From contig NZ_CP074103.1 of assembly GCF_018310535.1 (NCBI RefSeq), positions 248,001 through 312,000 on the forward strand: DNA of 64,000 bases. Direction: 5' to 3'. The notes beneath the pieces were generated by a model. The model searched no databases and was not told where the DNA came from. It saw nothing but the letters and a program-made list of their open reading frames with translations. A program made the position numbers and the translations under genes. This document shows, one piece after another, positions 34,055 through 42,392 of this stretch. Position 1 is the first letter of the stretch, and each line of letters begins with the position of its first letter. The DNA is from Streptomyces mirabilis (GTDB taxonomy: Bacteria > Actinomycetota > Actinomycetes > Streptomycetales > Streptomycetaceae).

Positions 34055-35314
34055 TCAGTGCAGGAGGACGCCCAGCATTCCGGCAGCGACCACGACGTAG
34101 GGTTCGGGGATCTTCTTGAACCGCCACAGCAGGGCGAGGGTGACCAGGGCGATGGCGGCGGTCGTGAGATTGGTGACGGCCTGCCGGGTCAGAACCACCA
34201 CGGCGCCGGACAGGGCGCCGGCCGCCGCCGCGGTGGCACCGGTGACGAACGCCTTGATCTGGCGGTTGTCGCGATGGCGGGTGAACCAGCGGCCGGGGAC
34301 GACAACGCCGAGGTAGATCGGCGTGAAGATCGCCACGGCGGCGACGAGGGCACCGACAGGGCCGGCGACCAGGTAGCCGATGAAAGCGGCGGTGATGACG
34401 ACCGGGCCCGGGGTTATCAGGCCTATGGCGACGGCGTCGAGGAACTGGGCTTGGGTGAGCCAGTGGTGTTGGGCGACCACGCCTTCGCGCAGCAGCGGCA
34501 CGATCGCCAGGCCGGAGCCGAAGACCAGGGCACCGGTCTTGAGGAAGAACAAGCCCAGCGAGGCCAGGGTCCCGCCTGAGGCCGTGGCACCCAGGCTGCC
34601 GGCGGCCGCCACTGGCAGCACGGTCAGAGCCTTCAGGCCGGTGCTGTCGGCGGGCGGTATGCGGCGGCGCCGACGCCAACTGGTGGGGCGGGCGTCGAAG
34701 AGGATCAGGAGGAGGCCGGCGGCGACGATGAGGTAGACGGGTTCCTTGCCGGTGACGGCGGTGACCGTGAACACCGTGGCGCTGATCGTCCAGGCCCGCC
34801 AGTCCTTGCCGTCGGTGATCTTGATGAGTTTGTAGGCGGCGATGGTGATGATCGCCATCACGGCGGGGGCGATGCCGTAGAAGAGGGACTGTACGACGGG
34901 AAGGCCCGCGTAGTGCGAGTAGACCGCCGCGACGGCGACGACCATCGCGAACGACGGGGCGATGAAGGCCAGCGCGGTGGCGGCGGCGCCCAGTGCTCCG
35001 CGGCGCAGGTAGCCGACCCACATGGCGACCTGGGCGGCCAGCGGGCCGGGCATGGTCTGGCCCAGGGCGACGCCGTCCAGGAAGTCCTGTTTGGCCAGCC
35101 AGCCGCGCTGCTCGACGAGGTCGCGCTGCATGTAGCCGACGACCGCGATGGGTCCGCCGAAGCCGAGTGTGCCCAGCCGCAGGAAGTACCGCAGCACCGC
35201 GGGGAAGCCGGCCTGCGGCGCGGCCGAGAGTTCGGTCGTGGTGCCGAGGGCCTTGCCGCGGACGCTGCTTTCGTCCCCGGTGCTGTCTCTGCCTGGACGT
35301 GTACCGGCGCTCAT
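34055..35314 (-). CDS. chrA: Chromate transporter ChrA
   Basis: A protein of 419 residues of the long-chain CHR family, with two homologous halves. Each half shows the family hallmark: GTLGFGGPIAVVGYM with ALGQTMPGPLAAQ in the first, and GSGLAIVPLLREGVV with AIGLITPGPVVIT in the second. About ten to twelve membrane segments are predicted. ChrA exports chromate from the cytoplasm, driven by proton motive force. ATG 35314 overlaps the chrB C-terminal gene by 4 bp; the same frame stays open upstream to 36202, but that is a shadow of the chrB genes. Confidence 0.93.
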   Translation of the reverse strand: MSAGTRPGRDSTGDESSVRGKALGTTTELSAAPQAGFPAVLRYFLRLGTLGFGGPIAVVGYMQRDLVEQRGWLAKQDFLDGVALGQTMPGPLAAQVAMWVGYLRRGALGAAATALAFIAPSFAMVVAVAAVYSHYAGLPVVQSLFYGIAPAVMAIITIAAYKLIKITDGKDWRAWTISATVFTVTAVTGKEPVYLIVAAGLLLILFDARPTSWRRRRRIPPADSTGLKALTVLPVAAAGSLGATASGGTLASLGLFFLKTGALVFGSGLAIVPLLREGVVAQHHWLTQAQFLDAVAIGLITPGPVVITAAFIGYLVAGPVGALVAAVAIFTPIYLGVVVPGRWFTRHRDNRQIKAFVTGATAAAAGALSGAVVVLTRQAVTNLTTAAIALVTLALLWRFKKIPEPYVVVAAGMLGVLLH

Positions 35315-35742
35315 GACGGTTCCCGTCCCAGGAGGCCGGCGCGGCGGTGGTATTCGTACAGGCCGTCGAAGAGCGGGCCGGTCAGTTCGAGGACGCGTTC
35401 GTCGTCGCAGATCATGGACAGGCCGCGCAGGGCGACGTCCAACCCCGGTGCTTCGGGGGCGTCGTAGCGTTCGTCGTCGAGGTCGGCCTCGTGCACGATC
35501 TCGGCAAGCTTCCACAGCACCGGGTCGGTGAGTTCGTAGCGGCGCAGGATCGTCTCGAAGGAGCAGTCCCCGCCGTGGTGGCCGAGGTCCACGCCGCGCA
35601 TGTCGAACGGCGTCGCGTGCTCGGGGACCTGGGCGGGGTCGGTGACGAAGACGAACTCCGCCTCCTTGTCGACGTGGCGGCGGATCAACCAGGAACAGGC
35701 AGCGCGGTCGATGTGGATTCCGGCGCGGGTTGCCCACTTCAT
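35311..35742 (-). CDS. chrB: ChrB, C-terminal domain as separate gene
   Basis: A 143-residue protein corresponding to the C-terminal domain of chromate-resistance protein ChrB (KWATRAGIHIDRAACSWLIRR, PFDMRGVDLGHHGGDCSFE). In most bacteria this is fused to the N-terminal domain in one protein of about 310 residues; here the two domains are separate genes overlapping by 4 bp. ChrB controls or senses chromate in the ChrBA systems. Conserved Cys and His residues (AACSW, GHHGGDC) may bind metal or chromate. Confidence 0.88.
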   Translation of the reverse strand: MKWATRAGIHIDRAACSWLIRRHVDKEAEFVFVTDPAQVPEHATPFDMRGVDLGHHGGDCSFETILRRYELTDPVLWKLAEIVHEADLDDERYDAPEAPGLDVALRGLSMICDDERVLELTGPLFDGLYEYHRRAGLLGREPS

Positions 35743-36317
35743 GATTTTTCCTCCTGGTGGTGTGTGGTCTCCAGCGGTACGTCGCCGACGCCGTCGGTCT
35801 GGGGCTGGCTCGGCTCATCGGTCTCGGACCCGTCGGGCGTGGCGGGTTCGTCGGCCAGGGTGCGTACGGCGGCGTGGGCCCGGTCGCGTTCGGGTGGCGG
35901 GAAGAAGTCGCGGCGGCCGATGCGGCGCAGCTCGGCGCGGAGTCGCCGCACGGCCGTGGTGGTGTTCGCGCCGCTCGCCGTGGCTTGGGCGGCCTGGTCG
36001 ATGACGCTCTGGTATTCGGCGGCGCGGGCGTCCGCCATGCCGGTGGCCAGTTCCCGTTCCTGCGTGAGCGTCGCGGGCCGGGCGAGCCAGATCGAGGCGG
36101 TGCCGCCCGCCTCGATCGCTTCGTCCGCGATCCACTCCAGCTGCTCGCGGGTACGGGCGTCGGCGGGCAGTGCGACCAGTCCGTCGGAGAGCTGGGCGAC
36201 ACCCAGCCGCTTCAGCTTGCGCCACACGGCGATGCGGGGCGTGGAGGGCTCCCGGGGCATCCGGTAGGACAACAGCATCCACTCGCCCGGATCGCGTACG
36301 GCCCGGTCAGCGGGCAT
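35739..36317 (-). CDS. chrB: ChrB, N-terminal domain as separate gene
   Basis: A 192-residue protein corresponding to the N-terminal domain of ChrB (WMLLSYRMPREPSTPRIAVWRKLKRLGVAQL, seen from residue 13 onward in two parts). It ends in an acidic, disordered tail where the fused form would continue. It is the first gene of chrB(N)-chrB(C)-chrA-membrane protein, all with 4-bp overlaps or short gaps. Two operator-like palindromes lie 70-100 bp upstream. The N-terminal region is thought to contribute DNA binding in ChrB regulators, so self-regulation is possible. Confidence 0.85.
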   Translation of the reverse strand: MPADRAVRDPGEWMLLSYRMPREPSTPRIAVWRKLKRLGVAQLSDGLVALPADARTREQLEWIADEAIEAGGTASIWLARPATLTQERELATGMADARAAEYQSVIDQAAQATASGANTTTAVRRLRAELRRIGRRDFFPPPERDRAHAAVRTLADEPATPDGSETDEPSQPQTDGVGDVPLETTHHQEEKS

Positions 36318-36386
36318 GACGGTCCCCGGCTCGCTCGGAATGCGGTGCGCGGATCATTCGGGCTCCTGAGGCTCCCAGTCGTATGT

Positions 36387-36417
36387 TGTAACCATGGTTG
36401 CATGTAACCGTGGTTAC
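36387..36417 (-). promoter_or_regulatory. Tandem palindromic operator upstream of chr operon
   Basis: TGTAACCATGGTTGCA (36387-36402) and GTAACCGTGGTTAC (36404-36417) are two adjacent copies of a palindrome with core AACC-RT-GGTT. They lie upstream of chrB and overlap the end of the sensor kinase gene by a few bases. A perfect 22-bp version of the same core occurs upstream of the FetAB-like operon at 39539. A shared repressor is likely; its identity is not shown by the sequence. Confidence 0.65.
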
Positions 36418-37487
36418 GACAATTTGGAGGGGAGTGTGATCCACACGGTTGCGCCTCCCTCGGGGTGGTTGGCGGCGCCGTAGTCACCACCGCACGAGCG
36501 GGCGATGGCGGCGGTGATGGCCAGGCCGAGACCGGTGCCGGTGGTGGCGCGGGCGCGGTCGGCCTGGGTGAACCGGTCGAAGGCGTGCGGCAGGAAGTCG
36601 GGCGGGAAGCCGGGGCCGTGGTCGCGGACCTGGATGCGCACCTGACCGCCGTGCGGGTGAGCGGTCAGCTCGATGGGGCCCATGGCGTGCTGCTGGGCGT
36701 TGCGGAGGAGGTTCGTCACCGCGCGCTCCAGCCGGTCCTCGGGGATCATGGCCGTCAGGCCGGTGGGGCAGTCGACGACGACCGGCCGGTCGGCCGCGCC
36801 GTTGCGCAGGCGATCGGCCACCCGGTGCAGTACGGGCTCCAGGTCACCTACCGTCGTGCCGGCCGCGGCGGGGGAGCTGTCCCGGTGATCGGTGCGGGCG
36901 AGGAGCAGCAGGTCTTCGGTGAGCTGGACCAGTCGTACGGTCTCCTCAAGGGCGGAGACGAGTGCGGCGCGCAGTTCGGTGGCGTCGCGTGGGTGGCGCA
37001 GGGCGAGTTCGATCTCGGTGCGCAACAGGCTGAGCGGGGTGCGCAGTTCGTGGCCGGCGTCGGCCACGAAGAGGCGTTCGCGGTCCAGGGCGGCCTGCAG
37101 CCGGGCCAGCATGTCGTTGAGCGTGGCGGCGAGGCGGGCGATCTCGTCGCGGCTGGGCGGCACGTCGAGGCGCCGGCCGGGGGTGTCCTCGGTGACGGCG
37201 GCGGCCTGGGTGCGCATGCGTTCCACTGGCCGCAGCGCGGCTGCGGCCAGCAGGTAGGCGCCGACGGTCGCCAGTACGAAAACGATGGGCAGCGCGGTCG
37301 CCAGCTCACGCGCCAGGTCGTCGAGGGCTGCCTGTTGGGCCTCGCGGGCCACACCGGTGGCCGTGCCGTACTCGGTCTGCGCCTCACGGAAGCGGCTGAG
37401 GGTGACATAGCCGGCTCCGGCCAGGACCAGGGCCATCGCCGCGGCGAAGATCGCGGTGAGGCGGATGCGCAGTGGGATGCGCTTCAT
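36414..37487 (-). CDS. Sensor histidine kinase
   Basis: A protein of 357 residues. Two membrane segments (about 8-28 and 67-88) flank a short extracytoplasmic loop of about 40 residues, then a HAMP domain. An H-box with phospho-acceptor His follows (DAGHELRTPLSLL, near residue 145), then the N-box (NLLRNAQQHA) and G-boxes (DHGPGFP, GTGLGLAI). The short sensor loop suggests sensing of the envelope or membrane. ATG 37487 overlaps the response regulator stop by 4 bp. The partner regulator lies directly upstream. Confidence 0.92.
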   Translation of the reverse strand: MKRIPLRIRLTAIFAAAMALVLAGAGYVTLSRFREAQTEYGTATGVAREAQQAALDDLARELATALPIVFVLATVGAYLLAAAALRPVERMRTQAAAVTEDTPGRRLDVPPSRDEIARLAATLNDMLARLQAALDRERLFVADAGHELRTPLSLLRTEIELALRHPRDATELRAALVSALEETVRLVQLTEDLLLLARTDHRDSSPAAAGTTVGDLEPVLHRVADRLRNGAADRPVVVDCPTGLTAMIPEDRLERAVTNLLRNAQQHAMGPIELTAHPHGGQVRIQVRDHGPGFPPDFLPHAFDRFTQADRARATTGTGLGLAITAAIARSCGGDYGAANHPEGGATVWITLPSKLS

Positions 37488-38212
37488 GGCGTTCGGCAGT
37501 CGGTGTCGCGAGCACCGACGGCGCCACCGCTCGGACGCCCGCCGTCGCGTCGCAGCCGGTATCCGGCACCGCGCACGGTCTCGACGGCCTGGGTGCCGTA
37601 GGGGCGGTCGATCTTGCCGCGAAGCGCCTTGATGTGGGCGTCGACCACGTTGGAGCCGGGGCTGGTGCCCAGGTCCCAGCAGTGCTCCACCAGCATCGCG
37701 CGGGTCAGGACGGTGCCGGGGCGGCGCATCAGGGCCTCCAGGAGCGCGTACTCCTTGGCGGTCAGGGTGATCTCCTCCGTGCCGCGTCGTACGGTGCGGG
37801 TGGCCGGGTCCAGACTCAGGTCGCCGGCGGTGAGGACCGCGGGTCGCTCGACGGGGCCGCGGCGGATCAGGGCCCGCAGCCGGGCGAGCAGTTCTTCCAG
37901 GCTGAACGGTTTGGTGAGGTAGTCGTCCGCTCCGCCGTCCAGGCCGTGCACGCGGTCGGCGACCGTGTCCTTTGCGGTCAGCATCAGCACGGGCAGCCAG
38001 TTCCCCTGCCGCCGTAGCGTGGCGCAGACGCCGAAGCCGTCCAGGCCGGGCAGCATCACGTCCAGCACCATGGCGTCGAACGCGGCCACGGCCGTCAGAG
38101 CGAGTGCCTGCGGCCCGTCGCCGGCGGCATCGACGGCGTACCCCTCCTCGGACAGGGCCCGGCGCAGCAGACCCCGCATCTTGGGCTCGTCCTCGACCAC
38201 CAGAATCCGCAT
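37484..38212 (-). CDS. OmpR-family response regulator
   Basis: A protein of 242 residues. The receiver domain has the acidic pair VVEDEP, the phospho-acceptor Asp in MVLDVMLPG near residue 51, and the conserved Lys in LTKPFS. A C-terminal winged helix follows (LTAKEYALLEALMRRPG, VVDAHIKALRGKI, VRGAGYRL). It ends in a roughly 20-residue non-conserved tail. It pairs with the kinase gene. The gap in front of it holds six 20-bp repeats and a GATGAAG direct repeat, both possible binding sites for it. Confidence 0.92.
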   Translation of the reverse strand: MRILVVEDEPKMRGLLRRALSEEGYAVDAAGDGPQALALTAVAAFDAMVLDVMLPGLDGFGVCATLRRQGNWLPVLMLTAKDTVADRVHGLDGGADDYLTKPFSLEELLARLRALIRRGPVERPAVLTAGDLSLDPATRTVRRGTEEITLTAKEYALLEALMRRPGTVLTRAMLVEHCWDLGTSPGSNVVDAHIKALRGKIDRPYGTQAVETVRGAGYRLRRDGGRPSGGAVGARDTDCRTP

Positions 38213-38268
38213 CGCGCCTTCCTCGTACGCCGTTCATGCCGCCGCTTCGTCTCACGGTGACTGTCCCT

Positions 38269-38286
38269 GATGAAGGAGGGATGAAG
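38269..38286. promoter_or_regulatory. GATGAAG direct repeat, possible response-regulator box
   Basis: GATGAAG occurs at 38269-38275 and again at 38280-38286, an 11-bp spacing typical of OmpR/PhoB-type half-sites bound by a head-to-tail dimer. It is about 57 bp upstream of the response regulator start and directly beside the 20-bp repeat array. Confidence 0.45.
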
Positions 38287-38290
38287 CCGC

Positions 38291-38410
38291 GCGCGGTGGG
38301 TCGTGTCGCCGCTCGGTGGGCCCTGGCCACGCTCCGTGGGCCTTGGCTTCGTTCCGTGGGTCTCGGCTTCGTTCCGTGAGGTGTGTCTTCGCGCGATGGG
38401 GTGTGTCTTC
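38291..38410. repeat. Six imperfect 20-bp tandem repeats between divergent genes
   Basis: Six consecutive 20-bp units fill 38291-38410. The approximate consensus is GYTCCGTGGGYCTTGGCTTC, with the central copies (38331-38370) best conserved and the outer ones decayed. The exact 20-bp period is two helical turns, so all copies face one side of the DNA. The array lies about 80 bp from the starts of both the response regulator and the DUF1259 gene, which suggests a cooperative binding array. Confidence 0.7.
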
Positions 38411-38491
38411 ACGTCAGCTTCATCGGGGGCGGCTTCGCTGATGTCCACGGGCACCTTCGACACCTGACAACGATTCCGACGAGGAGCAGTC

Positions 38492-39496
38492 ATGTCACCC
38501 CGTTCGCGCATGAAGCCGGTCGCAGGGACAGCAGCCGCCCTCCTTCTGGCGGCGGGCTCCGGCCTGCTGGCAGGGTGCGGCAGTGATTCGAGAGACAACG
38601 CCGCTGGCGGTACGCACGTGGTCGCGGCCCAGGCCGCCCGGCACGTCAGGCCGCAGCCGCCCGTGCAGACCACGGAGGCGGACTGGAAGCCGGTCGCCGA
38701 CACCCTCGGCCGCACCGGCACACTGATGGGCAACACCGTCTACCGCGTCCCGCTGCCCCGCAAGGACCTCACCGTCACCACCCAGGGGGTGACCGTGAAG
38801 CCGGGCCTGTCGCTCGGCGGGTACGCGGCCTTCGCCAAGTACCGTCACGAGACGATGCTCATGGGCGACCTGGTCGTCACCGAGACCGAACTGCCCAAGG
38901 TCACCGACGCGCTGCAGGCCGCCGGGATCGAGCAGACCGCGCTGCACAAGCACCTGCTCCAGCAGTCCCCGGCGATCTGGTGGACGCACATCCACGCCAT
39001 GGGCGACCCGGTGAAGCTCGCGCAGGGGGTCAAGGCCGCGCTGGCCGCGACTTCCATCCCGCCGGCCTCGCCGCCCCCGGCCACCCAACCGCCCATCGCC
39101 CTGGACACCGCCGGCATCGACAAGGCGCTCGGCCGCAAGGGCACCGCGGACGGCGGCATCTACAAGTTCTCCATCGCCCGCAACGAGACCATCACCGACG
39201 GCACGCACGTGCTGCCTCCCGCCTTCGGTATCACCACCGGCATCAACTTCCAGCCGCTGGGTGACAACAAGGCCGCCATCAACGGCGACTTCGTCATGAC
39301 CGCACCCGAGGTGCAGAAGGTCATCCAGGCGCTGCGCAAGGGCAACATCGACATCGTCGAGCTCCACAACCACTCTCTCAACGACCAGCCCCGCCTGTTC
39401 TACATGCACTTCTGGGCCACCGCCGACGGCGTCACCCTCGCCAAGGCCCTGCGCCCCGCCCTGGACGCCACCAACCTCGTCCCGCCCACCACCTGA
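38492..39496 (+). CDS. DUF1259 (LppY/LpqO family) lipoprotein
   Basis: A protein of 334 residues with a lipoprotein signal peptide ending in the lipobox LLAGC, acyl-Cys at 29. The mature part has two tandem DUF1259 domains (about 60-180 and 205-325). They share matching stretches such as GDLVVTETELPKVTDAL and GDFVMTAPEVQKVIQAL, each followed by a LHKHLL or LHNHSL His motif. The conserved His residues suggest a metal site. Family members are found in mycobacteria and streptomycetes with no known reaction. It is divergent from the two-component system, which probably regulates it. Confidence 0.87.
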   Translation: MSPRSRMKPVAGTAAALLLAAGSGLLAGCGSDSRDNAAGGTHVVAAQAARHVRPQPPVQTTEADWKPVADTLGRTGTLMGNTVYRVPLPRKDLTVTTQGVTVKPGLSLGGYAAFAKYRHETMLMGDLVVTETELPKVTDALQAAGIEQTALHKHLLQQSPAIWWTHIHAMGDPVKLAQGVKAALAATSIPPASPPPATQPPIALDTAGIDKALGRKGTADGGIYKFSIARNETITDGTHVLPPAFGITTGINFQPLGDNKAAINGDFVMTAPEVQKVIQALRKGNIDIVELHNHSLNDQPRLFYMHFWATADGVTLAKALRPALDATNLVPPTT

Positions 39497-39538
39497 CGCA
39501 CCCACCGATCCCATCGACTACTGACACCACCCACCATT

Positions 39539-39560
39539 CAGTGCAACCATGGTTGCACTG
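39539..39560. promoter_or_regulatory. Perfect 22-bp palindrome upstream of FetAB-like operon
   Basis: CAGTGCAACCA is followed directly by its exact reverse complement, giving a perfect 22-bp palindrome. It shares the AACCATGGTT core with the tandem operators upstream of the chromate operon at 36387-36417. It lies 33 bp before the likely start of the first transporter gene, where a repressor would block the promoter. Confidence 0.75.
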
Positions 39561-39592
39561 AAACTACTGTGACGAGGGAGGCCGGCCCTGTC

Positions 39593-40276
39593 GTGGACGC
39601 AAGCGCTCCCGCGTTCGCCCTGGAGCAGGTCACGGTGCGACGGGGCGCCGCGACCCTGCTGGACGCGGTGACCTGCCGCATCCCCGCCTCGGCCTGCACC
39701 GCGCTGGTCGGGCCGAGCGGTGCGGGCAAGACCACCCTGCTGCGGCTGCTCAACCGTCTGGAAGAACCCGTGAGCGGAACCGTGACGTTCCAGGGCCGCC
39801 TGCTCCCCGACTGGGACGTCCTCACGCTGCGTCGCCAGGTCACCCTCGTCGGCCAGCAGCCCGTACTGCTCACCGACACCGTCCTGGACGACCTGCGCGT
39901 CGGCCGACGCGATCTGGACGAACCCCGAGCAGCGGCACTGCTTGAACGCGTCCACCTGTCCGCCGCCTACCTCCACCGTGCGACCGTGGGCCTGTCGGGC
40001 GGTGAAGCCCAACGCGTTTGCCTGGCACGGGCGCTCGCCGTCAATCCGCAGGCACTGCTACTGGACGAGCCCACCTCCGCCCTCGACGCGGTCGGCGCCG
40101 CGACCGTCGAACGGGTCGTACGGGAGCTGGCTGTCGACGGTCTGACCGTCGTCCTGGTCAGCCACAACACCGCGCAGGCCCGCCGCGTGAGCGACCAGGT
40201 CCTCGTCCTCGACAGCGGACGACTCGTCGAACAGGGCCACGCACACCACGTCGGCTACCTCAAGGAGGGCGCATGA
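39593..40276 (+). CDS. FetA-like ABC transporter ATP-binding protein
   Basis: An ABC ATPase of about 227 residues: Walker A GPSGAGKTT, Q-loop VGQQPVLL, signature LSGGEAQR, Walker B LLLDEPTSALD and switch His VSHN. It pairs with a FetB/YbbM-type permease, as in the E. coli FetAB iron exporter. GTG 39593 is preferred because GAGGGAGG precedes it; GTG 39569 is also in frame and lies closer to the palindrome. The stop overlaps the permease start (ATGA). Confidence 0.85.
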   Translation: MDASAPAFALEQVTVRRGAATLLDAVTCRIPASACTALVGPSGAGKTTLLRLLNRLEEPVSGTVTFQGRLLPDWDVLTLRRQVTLVGQQPVLLTDTVLDDLRVGRRDLDEPRAAALLERVHLSAAYLHRATVGLSGGEAQRVCLARALAVNPQALLLDEPTSALDAVGAATVERVVRELAVDGLTVVLVSHNTAQARRVSDQVLVLDSGRLVEQGHAHHVGYLKEGA

Positions 40277-41064
40277 ACCCCGCCGTCCCCACCTGGGCAG
40301 GCGTGGCCGCCTCCGCCGCGCTGGTCGTTCTCGCTGCCGCCGTCGCTTGGCGCGGACGCCTACACCTGACCCGCGACATCGCCGTCGCGGGCGTCCGTGC
40401 GGGGCTGCAGCTGGCCGCAGTCGGCGCCATCCTGCTGCTGGTCTTCCGTCACACCGGACTGGCCGGAGCCATCGGCTGGCTCGCGGTCATGGTGCTCATC
40501 GCCGGCCGGGTCGGCGCCCGTCGCGCCCCCGGTCTGCCCCGGGCCCTGGCCACGGCCACCGCCGCGGTCGCCGTCGGCACCGCCGCGACCCTCGGCACCC
40601 TCCTCGCCCTGGGCGTGATCGCGACCCAGGCCCGGGTGGTGATCCCCGTCGGGGGCATGGTCGTCTCCGGCGCCATGCAGGCCACCTCCCTGGCGCTGAC
40701 CCGGCTGTGCGACGAGGCCCGCACCGCTCGGCCCGCCATCGAGGCCCGTCTCAGCCTCGGCCTCGCGGCGGCGGACGCGTTCGCCCCGCACCAGCGCACC
40801 ATCGTGCGCACCGCGCTGATCCCCGCGATCGACTCCACCAAGACCGTCGGCATCATCAGCCTGCCCGGCGCCATGACCGGCCTCATCCTCGCCGGAGTCG
40901 ACCCGCTCACCGCCATCCGCTACCAGATCGTCGTGATGTACATGCTGCTCGCCGCTGCCGCTCTTGCCGCCGTGACCGCCGCCCGCCTCGGCGAACGCGC
41001 CCTGTTCGACGACGCCCACCGCCTCCGCCCGCTGACTGCCGAACCCCAGGAGGCCCGCCGATGA
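40273..41064 (+). CDS. FetB/YbbM-like ABC transporter permease
   Basis: A protein of 263 residues with about seven membrane segments. Typical UPF0014/FetB features are visible: RAGLQLAAVGAILLLVF, PVGGMVVSGAMQATSLAL, and the ALIPAIDSTKTVGIISLPG loop. FetB proteins form the channel of an exporter linked to iron and oxidative stress in E. coli; the substrate here is not shown. It overlaps both neighbours by 4 bp, so ATPase, permease and beta-propeller are translated together. Confidence 0.88.
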   Translation: MNPAVPTWAGVAASAALVVLAAAVAWRGRLHLTRDIAVAGVRAGLQLAAVGAILLLVFRHTGLAGAIGWLAVMVLIAGRVGARRAPGLPRALATATAAVAVGTAATLGTLLALGVIATQARVVIPVGGMVVSGAMQATSLALTRLCDEARTARPAIEARLSLGLAAADAFAPHQRTIVRTALIPAIDSTKTVGIISLPGAMTGLILAGVDPLTAIRYQIVVMYMLLAAAALAAVTAARLGERALFDDAHRLRPLTAEPQEARR

Positions 41065-42104
41065 CCCCCCTCCCACGACGCCGGGTCCTCCTCGTCCTGG
41101 CCGCCGCCCTGCTCCTCGCCGCAGCCGGAGTGGTGGCCGGCGTGCTGCTGACCCGGACCTCCGAGCCGCCCCGCCGCGCCCTCCCCCTGCAGCGCGTCGG
41201 TGAACTGGCCCTGCCCGGCGACAGCTCCCGTTTCGACTACGCCAGCCTCGACTCCGGCCGCGGCCTGCTCTTCATCGCCCACCTCGGCGCGAGCGAAGTC
41301 ATCGAGGTCGACGTGCACACCGGCCATGTCGTACGCACCATCACCGGGCTGCCCGACGTGCACGGCGTCCTGGTCGTCCCCGCCCTGCACCGCGTGTACG
41401 CGACCGCGACGGGCGCCGACGAGATGGTCACTCTGGACGAGAACAGCGGCGCCGTCCTGCACCGCACGCCCACCGGCGCGTACCCGGACGGCCTCGCCTA
41501 CGACCCCGTACGCGGCACGGTGTGGACCACCAACGAATCCGGCGGCTCGGAAACCGTCATCGACGCCGCCACCGGCACCGTGCGCGGCACGGTCGACCTC
41601 GGTGGCGACGCGGGCAACGTCGCCTACGACCCCGTGGGCGGCGGCCAGATCCTCGTCGACGTCCAGAGCCGCAACCAACTCGCGGTCATCGACCCCGTCA
41701 CGCTGGTCATCACGCGCCGGATCCCGCTGCCCGGCTGCGACCACGACCACGGTCTGGCCCTCGCCCCCGACGACCGGCTCGCCTTCGTCGCCTGCGACGG
41801 CAACGCCCGCCTGCTCACCGTGGACCTCACCACCCGTCGGATCACCGGTACCGACGCGGTCGGCTCCGACCCCGACGTCCTCGCCTACGACTCCGCCGCG
41901 CATCGCCTCTACGTCGCCGCGGAATCCGGCTGGCTCACCGTCCTGGACAGCCACGACCACCGCCTGACGGTCTCCGGCCGCGCCCACCTCGCCGACGGCG
42001 CCCACGTCGTCGCCGTCGACCCCACGACCCACCGCAGCTACTACCCGGTGCCCCACGGCAGCGGCGGCCACCCGGCCCTCCTCACTTACCGGCCCGTACC
42101 CTGA
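41061..42104 (+). CDS. Secreted or anchored YncE-like beta-propeller protein
   Basis: A protein of 347 residues with an N-terminal signal anchor (VLLVLAAALLLAAAGVVAGVLL). Repeats of about 42 residues characteristic of YncE/YVTN beta-propellers follow, each with a motif such as TVIDAATGTVRGTVDLGG or AVIDPVTLVITRRIPL. The central CDHDHG segment could bind a metal. The ATG follows AGGAGG and overlaps the permease stop. Coupling to a FetAB-type exporter suggests an extracytoplasmic partner that binds the exported ligand; this is inference. Confidence 0.82.
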   Translation: MTPLPRRRVLLVLAAALLLAAAGVVAGVLLTRTSEPPRRALPLQRVGELALPGDSSRFDYASLDSGRGLLFIAHLGASEVIEVDVHTGHVVRTITGLPDVHGVLVVPALHRVYATATGADEMVTLDENSGAVLHRTPTGAYPDGLAYDPVRGTVWTTNESGGSETVIDAATGTVRGTVDLGGDAGNVAYDPVGGGQILVDVQSRNQLAVIDPVTLVITRRIPLPGCDHDHGLALAPDDRLAFVACDGNARLLTVDLTTRRITGTDAVGSDPDVLAYDSAAHRLYVAAESGWLTVLDSHDHRLTVSGRAHLADGAHVVAVDPTTHRSYYPVPHGSGGHPALLTYRPVP

Positions 42105-42127
42105 CGGCGCATTCGGAGCGGGGTAGG

Positions 42128-42164
42128 CGCCCTGGCGCGTAGTGTCCAGCCGTGTGCCAGGGCG
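42128..42164 (+). terminator. Hairpin after the FetAB-like operon
   Basis: CGCCCTGGC and GCCAGGGCG form a 9-bp perfect stem with a 19-nt loop, 24 bp past the stop of the beta-propeller gene. No T-tract follows, as is common in Streptomyces. Confidence 0.5.
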
Positions 42165-42392
42165 TCGTCGCCGGGGCCGCACCTGACGTGGAGGACTTTC
42201 GCCCGAGGTGAGGCCGACGTATGCCCCCATGCCGAAGGGGGAATGACAGGGCGCTGCGTCAAGCCTGCCTGGCGCGTGCGGATCCACAGGTGACTCCGCT
42301 GTGGGGCACAGGCGGCATCTCTAGGCTCCGCCTGCGGTCCGTGTGTTGCGGGTGCGCTTGGGGATGTCGGCGGCAGGCGGGGAAACGAGGGC

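Noticed and set aside
34055..36202. 715-codon version of chrA
   Set aside because: The chrA frame stays open upstream, but that part overlaps the two chrB genes. ATG 35314 starts the CHR domain and overlaps chrB by 4 bp.
36414..38330. 638-codon version of the sensor kinase
   Set aside because: The extension is a shadow of the response regulator gene. ATG 37487 begins with the usual positively charged start and first membrane helix.
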